The notes under the pieces are model-generated. The model had not been told where the DNA came from, searched no databases, and saw only the letters and a program-made list of their open reading frames with translations. Below are positions 17,105 to 22,868 of a stretch of 35,265 nucleotides of DNA, one piece after another. Source of the stretch: Caulobacter endophyticus (lineage in GTDB: Bacteria > Pseudomonadota > Alphaproteobacteria > Caulobacterales > Caulobacteraceae). Position 1 is the first letter of the stretch; every line of letters begins with the position of its first letter. The stretch lies in the NCBI RefSeq assembly GCF_029543245.1, contig NZ_JARQWV010000038.1, positions 1-35,265 of the forward strand. Direction: 5' to 3'. The position numbers were made by a program, and so were the translations under genes.

Positions 17105-17162
17105 CCCTCTCTCTTAGAGAGAGGGAGGGGCCCGCCGCGCAGCGGTGGGAGGGTGAGTGGTT
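17105..17162 (+). repeat. Hairpin repeat type A, left copy beside the DUF559 gene
   Basis: It starts with the hairpin CCCTCTCTCTTAGAGAGAGG, continues AGGGGCCC, holds a second stem (CCGCCGCGCAGCGG) and ends GGGAGGGTGAGTGGTT. An inverted near-identical copy lies at 17558-17617, so the two bracket the DUF559 gene. Confidence 0.9.
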
Positions 17163-17184
17163 TCGCCCTCACAGAAAAATCCCG

Positions 17185-17559
17185 ATGCTTTTGATTGAAA
17201 AGGCGGGAGCACGGCGCCCAGGCTTTGCCGATGGACAGGACCGCCTACGCCAAAGACAAACCCTGGCCGAAAAGACGCTTTGGGCGCTCGTTCGCAACCG
17301 TCGGCTCTCAAGCTTCAAGTTCATGCAGCAGATCGCGATCGACCGCTATTTCGCGGATTTCGTCTGCGAGGCGGGCAAGCTGATCGTGGAGCTCGACGGC
17401 GCGGCTCATGACGGTCGCGAAGACTATGACCGCCAGCGCACCGAAACTTTGGAGCTGCTTGGATACGTGGTGTTGAGGTTCCACAACGAGCGGGTTCTGG
17501 CCGATCCCGGCGAGACTGCCGACGAGATCCTGGCTGCGCTCCAGTCGGCCAGGCCGTAA
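17185..17559 (+). CDS. DUF559 nuclease-fold protein inside an inverted-repeat pair
   Basis: This 124-residue protein matches the DUF559 pattern, a Vsr-like PD-(D/E)XK fold. It shows TLAEKTLWALVRNRRLSSFK at 26-45, then IAIDRYFADFVCEAGKLIVE with candidate metal ligands D58 and E69, then LDG-x3-H (H75) and the closing GYVVLRFHNERVL at 93-105. The family is thought to be nuclease-like, but no activity is established. The start at 17185 is the only ATG that gives the full domain; the first 15 residues are poorly conserved and the true start may lie a little downstream. Its TAA stop lies at the edge of the right-hand repeat copy. Position inside the inverted repeats suggests the gene travels with them. 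Confidence 0.8.
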   Translation: MLLIEKAGARRPGFADGQDRLRQRQTLAEKTLWALVRNRRLSSFKFMQQIAIDRYFADFVCEAGKLIVELDGAAHDGREDYDRQRTETLELLGYVVLRFHNERVLADPGETADEILAALQSARP

Positions 17560-17617
17560 CCACTCACCCTCCCACCGCCTGCGGCGGCGGGCCCCTCCCT
17601 CTCTCTAAGAGAGAGGG
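17558..17617 (-). repeat. Hairpin repeat type A, right inverted copy beside the DUF559 gene
   Basis: Its reverse complement matches 17105-17162 over nearly the whole length, apart from the variable second stem (here ccgcctgcggcggcgg). It begins at the stop codon of the DUF559 gene and ends 32 bases before the cobB stop. Confidence 0.9.
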
Positions 17618-17649
17618 ATTATCAATGGCGCCAACTTCCTGAAGCCCTC

Positions 17650-18354
17650 CTACCTCAACACCGCCTCCACCCAACGCGGAACCACCTCGCCGGCCGGGCC
17701 GTACAGGCGCTCGTCGAAGGCGCGGGCGTTGTCGGAGGGGTCGAGATTGATCTCGCAGGTGCGGATCCCCATCCGCCGCGCCTCCATCACGAAGCCGGCG
17801 GCCGGATAGACCGAGCCCGAGGTGCCGATGGCGACGAAGAGGTCGCTGCCCTCCAGCGCCTCGAAGATCTCGTCCATGAACAGCGGGACCTCGCCGAACC
17901 ACACGACGTGCGGCCGGGCCATGCCGGCCGCGCCGCAGGCGGCGCAAACCGCCTCGGCGTCCAGCGGGCCGGGGTCTGGATGCGTAGCCTCGCAGGCGTG
18001 GCAGCGGGTGACGGCCAGCTCGCCGTGCATGTGGACGACGCCGGTCGAGCCGGCCTTCTCGTGCAGGTCGTCGACGTTCTGGGTGCACAGGAAGAGCCGC
18101 CCGCCCCGCGCCGCCAGCTCGCGCTCCAGCCGCGCAAGGGCGAAGTGCGCCGGATTGGGCGCGGCGGCCGCCAGGTTGGCGCGGCGGGCGTTGTAGAAGG
18201 CGCGAACCTTGGCCGGGTCGCGGACGAAGCCTTCGGGCGTGGCGACCTCGGAAAGATCGTACTGCGTCCATACCCCGCCTTCGTCGCGGAAGGTGCCCAG
18301 CCCGCTCTCGGCCGAGGCCCCCGCGCCCGTCAGCACAAAGACGTTCAGTCCCAT
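17650..18354 (-). CDS. cobB: Sirtuin NAD-dependent protein deacylase, CobB type
   Basis: A 234-residue Sir2-family enzyme that removes acyl groups from lysines using NAD+. The NAD-binding GAGASAESGLGTFRD lies at about 10-24 and TQNVDDLHEKAGS and the catalytic HMHGEL follow. Four zinc cysteines (CHAC and CAAC), VVWFGE, GTSGSVYPAAG and the EINLDPS end are all present. The Tyr-x-x-Arg motif (Y54-N-A-R57 in AFYNARRANL) is the one that lets E. coli CobB and SIRT5 accept succinyl and malonyl groups, so desuccinylase activity is predicted. The ATG at 18354 is preferred over 18369, which would add MGNPP. It is divergent from the diiron gene. Confidence 0.92.
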   Translation of the reverse strand: MGLNVFVLTGAGASAESGLGTFRDEGGVWTQYDLSEVATPEGFVRDPAKVRAFYNARRANLAAAAPNPAHFALARLERELAARGGRLFLCTQNVDDLHEKAGSTGVVHMHGELAVTRCHACEATHPDPGPLDAEAVCAACGAAGMARPHVVWFGEVPLFMDEIFEALEGSDLFVAIGTSGSVYPAAGFVMEARRMGIRTCEINLDPSDNARAFDERLYGPAGEVVPRWVEAVLR

Positions 18355-18436
18355 CGGAGGGTTTCCCATTCTGGCTCAAGCGGCTGCGGCAAAGGTGACG
18401 CCGTCGTCATTTTTAATTTGACCGTACCGGAAGTTT

Positions 18437-18455
18437 GAGTGGACAGTGTTCACTC
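18437..18455. promoter_or_regulatory. 19-bp palindromic operator upstream of the diiron gene
   Basis: GAGTGGACAGTGTTCACTC is a palindrome centred on 18446 with one mismatched pair (18442 with 18450). The shape (GTGnACAnTGTnCAC core) is like TetR-family operators. It lies about 72 bases before the GTG start of the diiron gene and just after a TTGACC -35-like box at 18418-18423. No TetR gene is in this window. Confidence 0.65.
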
Positions 18456-18526
18456 GACGAGAGGCCCGCGACAGACGGGCCCCGCGAAGGGCCGCGAGCC
18501 GAGAGGCCACAGGAGAGGAGCCGACC

Positions 18527-19651
18527 GTGACGGACAAGAACATCACCAAGGACGCCATGTACGACGCGGTGGCGCCCGACGACTTCGAGTCCATGCTCGA
18601 GCTCGACCGGTACGGCAACCGCTCGAGCGCCTTCGACAAGATCATCTCGGCCACTCACGACCATTTCTGGGACCCGCTCGACAAGGCCTATATCGATTTC
18701 GACGAGCCGTTCGACATGGAGAACCAGCCGCTGGTTCCCGAGGAACTCGTGATCGCCCTGTCGACCGACTACGTTTCCAACCACCTGTCCGATCCCAAGC
18801 TGCGCACCCGCTTCATCAACCAGTCGGTGCTGCGCAGCTTCTCGTCGATCCTGCACGGCGAGCAGGGCGCGCTGAACCTGTCGGCCAGCCTGTGCCATGT
18901 GCTGAAAGACCAGGGCGCGCAGGAATACGCCGCCAACCAGACCCGCGAAGAGGCGCGCCACGTCACCGCCTTCGCCAAGTACATCAAGGCCCGCTGGGGC
19001 AAGCCGGTCGAATGCGGCCCGGCGCTGAAGAGCCTGCTGGTCGAGATCATCGCCGCCCCCGAGGTCTACAAGAAGATCATCGGCATGCAGATGCTGGTCG
19101 AGGGCCTGGCCATGGGCGCCTTCGCCACCTTCTTCAAGGAAATCAACGACCCGCTCGGCAAGAAGCTGTTGCAGCTGGTGATGACCGACGAGGCCTTCCA
19201 CCACAAGTTCGGGAAGATCTGGGCCGACCGCACCGTGCCCAAGCTGACCGCCGAAGAGCACGCGATCATCGAGGACTGGGCGGCGCACTGCTTCCAGACC
19301 CTGCTGTTCAACCTCGTTTCGCCGCACCAGCAGCTGGATCTCTACCGCGAGTTCGGCCTGGACCCCGACAAGGTGATCGAGGAGTACGGGCAGATCATGA
19401 CCGACGACCTGCGTCGGGAGAACATGAAGGAGCAGACCAACATCTTCCGGGTGCTGGTCAAGACCCTGCTCAACGCCGGCATCATCACCGACCGCACCAA
19501 GGCCTTCTACGCCATGTACGTCGACCTCGACGAACTGAAGGCCGAGGGCGACCGCATGGTCGGCGACGACATCGCCGAGGAAGGCATCCGCCACCTGCAG
19601 GCCATCAACTTCAAGGACCGCGTCGCCCCGGTGACCATCGCGGCGGAATAG
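18527..19651 (+). CDS. Ferritin-like diiron-carboxylate protein
   Basis: A 374-residue soluble protein with the full ligand set of a diiron-carboxylate four-helix bundle: E112 (HGEQGAL), E142-A-R-H145 (TREEARH), E192 (VEGLAMG) and E222-A-F-H225 (DEAFHH), in two symmetrical E-x29-ExxH halves. Such sites activate O2 for hydroxylation, desaturation or N-oxygenation (for example AurF, MiaE and acyl-ACP desaturases). Which of these applies cannot be told from sequence. The GTG at 18527 is chosen because AGGAGAGGAG lies at 18511-18520. The frame is open upstream to 18446, but that part is Arg-rich and overlaps the operator. The gene is monocistronic, with repeats after it, and is probably repressed through the palindrome at 18437-18455. 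Confidence 0.85.
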   Translation: MTDKNITKDAMYDAVAPDDFESMLELDRYGNRSSAFDKIISATHDHFWDPLDKAYIDFDEPFDMENQPLVPEELVIALSTDYVSNHLSDPKLRTRFINQSVLRSFSSILHGEQGALNLSASLCHVLKDQGAQEYAANQTREEARHVTAFAKYIKARWGKPVECGPALKSLLVEIIAAPEVYKKIIGMQMLVEGLAMGAFATFFKEINDPLGKKLLQLVMTDEAFHHKFGKIWADRTVPKLTAEEHAIIEDWAAHCFQTLLFNLVSPHQQLDLYREFGLDPDKVIEEYGQIMTDDLRRENMKEQTNIFRVLVKTLLNAGIITDRTKAFYAMYVDLDELKAEGDRMVGDDIAEEGIRHLQAINFKDRVAPVTIAAE

Positions 19652-19660
19652 GCCGAAAGA

Positions 19661-19720
19661 CCCCTCTCTCTTCGAGAGACGGAGGGGCCCGCCGCGCAGC
19701 GGTGGGAGGGTGAGAGGTTT
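19661..19720 (+). repeat. Hairpin repeat type A, third copy
   Basis: It has the same build as 17105-17162, with the first hairpin CTCTCTCTTCGAGAGAC slightly decayed and the end GGTGGGAGGGTGAGAGGTTT. It forms an inverted pair with 19950-20007. It lies 9 bases after the diiron gene and may serve as its 3' hairpin. Confidence 0.85.
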
Positions 19721-19761
19721 CACCGCTGGCCGGGAAACCTCGCTCCCTGCTTCCCCTTAAT

Positions 19762-19912
19762 CGTCATCCCGGCCGAACACCCGCGAAAGCGGGTGGCAGA
19801 GCCGGGACCCAGGGGCCGCCGCATCGCGCTTGCCGCCGCCGGCGTGATGAACCCGCCTTCCACGCCCGGCCCCTAGGTCCCGGATAAGCCCGGCGGGCTT
19901 TCCGGGATGACG
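19762..19912. repeat. Inverted-repeat element type B, first copy
   Basis: It is bounded by CGTCATCCCGG and its complement CCGGGATGACG. Inside are a second inverted pair, CCGGGACCCAGGGGCCG with CGGCCCCTAGGTCCCGG, and a small hairpin (CACCCGCGAAAGCGGGTG). A second member of this family is at 28129-28227. The whole unit lies between the third and fourth type A copies. No gene is present in 19652-20108. Confidence 0.85.
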
Positions 19913-19949
19913 GGCGCTATAGAGACCGCACCCAATCCGGTGAGTTTGT

Positions 19950-20007
19950 AACCTCTCACCCTCCCATGGCTTCGCCATGGGCCCCTCCCTCTCTCAAAGA
20001 GAGAGGG
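19950..20007 (-). repeat. Hairpin repeat type A, fourth copy
   Basis: This is an inverted partner of 19661-19720, with the second stem here CATGGCTTCGCCATGG and the outer hairpin CCCTCTCTCTTTGAGAGAGG read on the lower strand. It lies about 100 bases upstream of the first lipocalin gene. Confidence 0.85.
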
Positions 20008-20108
20008 TTTTCGCGTGAAGGAACACCGCCGCCTCCCCTTGCGTTTGCCTCCGTTCGGGGGATGAACTTGAGCAGGGCGCAAAGCCCGCCAAGCAGCAAG
20101 GTGTCGGA

Positions 20109-20648
20109 ATGCGCGTAAGCCTGATCCTGTCCCTGGCGGCGAGCCTGGCCGTGACGAGCGTCGCGACCCTTCCCTCCGCGGCCCTGGCCGGCGCCCAGCC
20201 GCCGTCCAAGCCGGTGGCGGCGGCCTTCTATTCGGGCAAGTGGTACGAGATCGCCCGCACCCCCAATTCCGGCCAGCGCAACTGCGAGGCCCCGACCACC
20301 GAATTCACCGCCAAGAGCGCCGACAGCTTCTCGGTGCGCCAGATCTGCCGCCGCGACAGCGCCACCGGCAAGGCCAAGACCTTCAACACCAAGGGCAAGA
20401 TCGTCGCCGGCTCCGAGAACGCCAAGTTCTCGATGAACTTCCTGGGCGGCCTGAAAAAGCAGGAATACTGGGTGCTTGACCACGCCGACGACGCCTCGTG
20501 GGCGATCATGGCCACGCCGGGCGGCAACTTCGTCTGGCTGCTGGCGCGCAAGCCGGTGATGGACGAGGGGGCCAAGGCCGCCGCCCTCGCCCGCGTCAAG
20601 GCCCTGGGCTACGAGAAGCTGGTCTTCCCGCAGCAGCCCGAGGCGTGA
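20109..20648 (+). CDS. Secreted lipocalin-family protein
   Basis: A 179-residue periplasmic lipocalin. Residues 1-27 are a Sec signal peptide ending ALA-GA without a lipobox cysteine. The lipocalin signature GKWYEIARTP lies at 43-52, and YWVLDHADDASWAI near 118-131 and FVWLLARKP follow, as in bacterial Blc-type proteins. C59 and C80 sit where a disulfide is expected. Bacterial lipocalins bind lysophospholipids or other small lipids. The next gene, two bases downstream, is a paralogue with the same cysteine pair, so this is a tandem duplication transcribed together. The start is an ATG at 20109 with only a weak ribosome-binding site. Confidence 0.88.
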   Translation: MRVSLILSLAASLAVTSVATLPSAALAGAQPPSKPVAAAFYSGKWYEIARTPNSGQRNCEAPTTEFTAKSADSFSVRQICRRDSATGKAKTFNTKGKIVAGSENAKFSMNFLGGLKKQEYWVLDHADDASWAIMATPGGNFVWLLARKPVMDEGAKAAALARVKALGYEKLVFPQQPEA

Positions 20649-20650
20649 GG

Positions 20651-21205
20651 ATGCGCGCCGCCCGCCTCGCCGTCGCCGGCGCCTGCGGCGTCGCCCTGCT
20701 GGCCCTGGCCGCCTGCGCGGGCGCCGGCCCGCCCGGCAACCCCCGCCCGCCGCAGCCGGCCAAGCCCGTCGAGCTCAGCAAGTACCTGGGCCTGTGGTAC
20801 GAGGCGGCCCGCTACGACTTCCGCTTCGAGAAGGGCTGCGACGGCGTCACCGCCGAGTATTCGCTGCGCCCCGACGGGCTGGTGGAGGTGCGCAACACCT
20901 GCCGCAAGGGCGGCCCCGAGGGGATCGAGAAGGTCAGCCTGGGCAAGGCCAAGGTGGTCGACAAGGCCACGGGGGCGAAGCTGAAGGTGTCGTTCTTCGG
21001 CCCGTTCTTCGTCGGAGACTACTGGGTGCTGGACCACGCCGACGACTACAGCTGGGCGATCGTCGGCGAGGGCAGCGGCCGCTATCTCTGGCTGCTGACC
21101 CGCGACAAGCCCACCCCCGGCCTGACCCAGGTCCTGACCGACCGCGCCAAGGCCATGGGATACGACGTCTCGCGCCTGCGGGTGACCAAGCACGCGCGGG
21201 GGTGA
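20651..21205 (+). CDS. Lipocalin-family outer-membrane lipoprotein (Blc-like)
   Basis: A 184-residue lipocalin with a lipoprotein signal peptide: the lipobox LAAC puts the lipidated cysteine at C22, followed by AGAG, which has no Asp at +2 and so predicts outer-membrane sorting. The signature GLWYEAARYDFRFEKGCDGV and YWVLDHADDYSWAI follow, nearly identical in wording to the upstream paralogue. The ATG is two bases after the upstream stop, with GAGG in the preceding gene end as ribosome-binding site. The pair therefore offers one soluble periplasmic and one membrane-anchored lipocalin. A role in lipid binding or envelope stress, as for E. coli Blc, is inferred from family only. Confidence 0.9.
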   Translation: MRAARLAVAGACGVALLALAACAGAGPPGNPRPPQPAKPVELSKYLGLWYEAARYDFRFEKGCDGVTAEYSLRPDGLVEVRNTCRKGGPEGIEKVSLGKAKVVDKATGAKLKVSFFGPFFVGDYWVLDHADDYSWAIVGEGSGRYLWLLTRDKPTPGLTQVLTDRAKAMGYDVSRLRVTKHARG

Positions 21206-21250
21206 GGGCGCGACCTTGCGCTCAACCAAGCAGCGCCCTTACATCGGGTC

Positions 21251-21547
21251 ATGGCCAAGGTCCAATCTCAACCGCCGCGCCTGACCACCGTCGCCTGGAG
21301 CGCTTTGCTGGCCCTGCTTGCGATCACGACCGCCTGCCTGGGCGCGATCATCCTCGTGCCGGGTACGGCCCGCACCGTGATCGATCTCGCCGCCCTGTTG
21401 CTCGGCGGCACGATCGCCGCCCAGTTCGGCCTGATCCATTGGCGAAGCCATCGCGACGATCTCCCGCCCTGGCTGCTGGTCGCGGCCTCGCTGTCGTCGC
21501 TCGTCGGTGCGGCCGGCGGGGTGATGGCGGCCCTCACCAACGGCTGA
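21251..21547 (+). CDS. Small three-helix membrane protein, hypothetical
   Basis: A 98-residue protein with three predicted membrane segments, at about 13-36, 43-61 and 73-94, and a short basic loop (HWRSHRDD) between the second and third. The N terminus (MAKVQSQPPR) is polar and basic. The size fits many small alphaproteobacterial holin-like or hypothetical membrane proteins, but no family is recognised. The start is the ATG at 21251, 45 bases after the lipoprotein gene, and the stop is 44 bases before the mmcB start, so it could be read with either. Function unknown. Confidence 0.6.
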   Translation: MAKVQSQPPRLTTVAWSALLALLAITTACLGAIILVPGTARTVIDLAALLLGGTIAAQFGLIHWRSHRDDLPPWLLVAASLSSLVGAAGGVMAALTNG

Positions 21548-21565
21548 CACGGCCGCTTGCGCCGC

Positions 21566-21580
21566 GAACAAAGATGGAAC
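21566..21580 (-). promoter_or_regulatory. LexA operator (SOS box) of mmcB
   Basis: GAACAAAGATGGAAC reads GTTC-N7-GTTC on the lower strand, the direct-repeat LexA site of alphaproteobacteria and Caulobacter. It lies 11 bases upstream of the mmcB start chosen here and covers another in-frame ATG at 21574. Its position supports SOS control of mmcB. Confidence 0.85.
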
Positions 21581-21591
21581 ATGGTGACGCC

Positions 21592-22065
21592 ATGGACGTC
21601 GTCGTCGACATCAGCCTCACCCCTTCCGCCATGGGGCGCCCCGAGACCACCCTGGCCGTCACCCGCGGCGCGGCGAGGCTGTTGGTCGACCTGGGCTATG
21701 CGCCGCTGGCCGAGGTGACCCTGCCCAACGGCCGCCGGGCCGACCTGATGGCGCTGGGGCCGAAGGGCGACATCGTCATCGTCGAGGTGAAGTCGGGCCT
21801 GGACGATTATCGCGTCGACCGCAAGTGGGGCGAGTACGGCCCCTATTGCGACGCCTTCCACTTCGCCGTGGCGCCGCAGTTCCCCGAAGGGATCCTGCCG
21901 GAAGAGCCGGGCCTGATCGTCGCCGACGGCTTCGGCGGCGCGGTGGTGCGCGCCGCCCCTGTCACGCCCCTGGCGGGCGCCCGCCGCAAGGCCCTGACCC
22001 TGGCCTTCGCGCGTCTGGCCGCCCTGCGCGCGGCCGGCGTCGCCGCCGAACGCCTGTCGATCTGA
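21592..22065 (+). CDS. mmcB: MmcB-family DNA repair protein
   Basis: A 157-residue protein with a PD-(D/E)XK nuclease-like core: D51 in GRRADLMALG, then E65-V-K67 in IVIVEVKSGLDDYRVDRKWG, followed by the family-specific YCDAFHFAVAP segment. In C. crescentus mmcB is an SOS-induced gene that contributes to survival of mitomycin C damage. The LexA box directly upstream agrees with this. Three starts are possible: the ATG at 21574 lies inside the LexA box, 21592 has a weak GGTGA, and 21631 would remove the first 13 residues. I chose 21592. The short distance from operator to start implies a very short leader. The C-terminal helices end at LSI. Confidence 0.9.
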   Translation: MDVVVDISLTPSAMGRPETTLAVTRGAARLLVDLGYAPLAEVTLPNGRRADLMALGPKGDIVIVEVKSGLDDYRVDRKWGEYGPYCDAFHFAVAPQFPEGILPEEPGLIVADGFGGAVVRAAPVTPLAGARRKALTLAFARLAALRAAGVAAERLSI

Positions 22066-22317
22066 GTCTCCGCAATCCGAAAATAAGTTTCGAACTGCGA
22101 CATTCTGTCCAAACACAACTCAAGATGACGCCGCACCGGACATAGACCTTCCCTGCCGCAAGGTCATTTGCCGACCGGAAGTTGTTTGACTGTCGGATAC
22201 CCGACCAGTGCAAAGGTTTGCAGAACGACGTCATGCGGGCGGCGTTACGTCTTCTTTACACCCGCCGCGCCATCACCCCGCTCACAAGCCCAACAAAGGG
22301 CAGGGGATTTCAACAGA
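22066..22317 (+). promoter_or_regulatory. Upstream region of the YfiR-like/receptor operon with a palindrome
   Basis: This 252-base gap contains no convincing gene. It carries a perfect 14-bp palindrome, TGCAAAGGTTTGCA, at 22209-22222, about 95 bases upstream of the first gene. The half-sites resemble alphaproteobacterial Fur/Mur boxes (TGCAA and TTGCA), but the centre is one base shorter than the usual five. Control of the downstream receptor by metal is therefore possible only as a hypothesis. Confidence 0.45.
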
Positions 22318-22842
22318 ATGTCGAAGAAGAAACCCGTCGTGGCGCTGGCCGCGGCGCTCCTCACCGTCGCGCCGATCAGCGCCCATGCCGACGCCGCCAA
22401 GGACGTGCAGATCGCCGGCCGCGCGCTGACCTTCCTGGAGAACGGTCCCACCGGCAAGGCGGTGCTGGGCGTCGTGTTCGATCCGTCCAAGCCGGCTTCC
22501 GTCGCCGAGAAGAACGCCGTCATGGCCGCCATCGGCGGCGGCCTCACCACCGGCGCCCTGACCCTGACGGCCAAGCCGGTCGAAGCCGGCGCCGTCTCGG
22601 GCGTCTCGGGCGTGGCCGCCCTCTACGTCACCACCGGCGTGACCGCCGGCCCGGTGGGCGCGGCCGCCAAGGCCAAGAAGATCATCACCATCGGCTCGGA
22701 CGCGTCCTGCGCCGCCAGCGGCGCCTGCGTCATGAGCGTGTCGGCCGACCCCAAGGTCGAGATCATCGTCAACCGCGGCGCCGCCGCGGCCGTGGGCGCG
22801 GTCTTCAAGTCCGCCTTCCGCATGATGATCCGCGAAGTCTGA
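22318..22842 (+). CDS. YfiR/DUF4154-like periplasmic protein
   Basis: A 174-residue exported protein: signal peptide 1-24 (SAHA-D), mature part of about 150 residues. The second half (KKIITIGSDASCAASGACVM with C131 and C137, then PKVEIIVNRGAAAAVGAVFK and a basic end) has the order of the YfiR/HmsC-like DUF4154 fold, in which a close cysteine pair precedes the last strand and helix. The resemblance is by eye and the N-terminal half is divergent, so this is a moderate call. The ATG at 22318 follows AGGGGA. It lies 26 bases before a TonB-dependent receptor gene and is surely cotranscribed with it. YfiR-type proteins are periplasmic regulators of membrane diguanylate cyclases; none is adjacent here. 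Confidence 0.6.
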   Translation: MSKKKPVVALAAALLTVAPISAHADAAKDVQIAGRALTFLENGPTGKAVLGVVFDPSKPASVAEKNAVMAAIGGGLTTGALTLTAKPVEAGAVSGVSGVAALYVTTGVTAGPVGAAAKAKKIITIGSDASCAASGACVMSVSADPKVEIIVNRGAAAAVGAVFKSAFRMMIREV

Positions 22843-22868
22843 TCGCCGCCAGCACAAGAGACATACCC

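Noticed and set aside
17195..17383. Alternative frame across the start of the DUF559 gene
   Set aside because: It is basic low-complexity sequence without a domain. The DUF559 frame is continuous, so no frameshift is needed.
22209..22222. Definite Fur box
   Set aside because: The half-sites fit, but the palindrome has four central bases where five are usual. It is kept only as a candidate operator.
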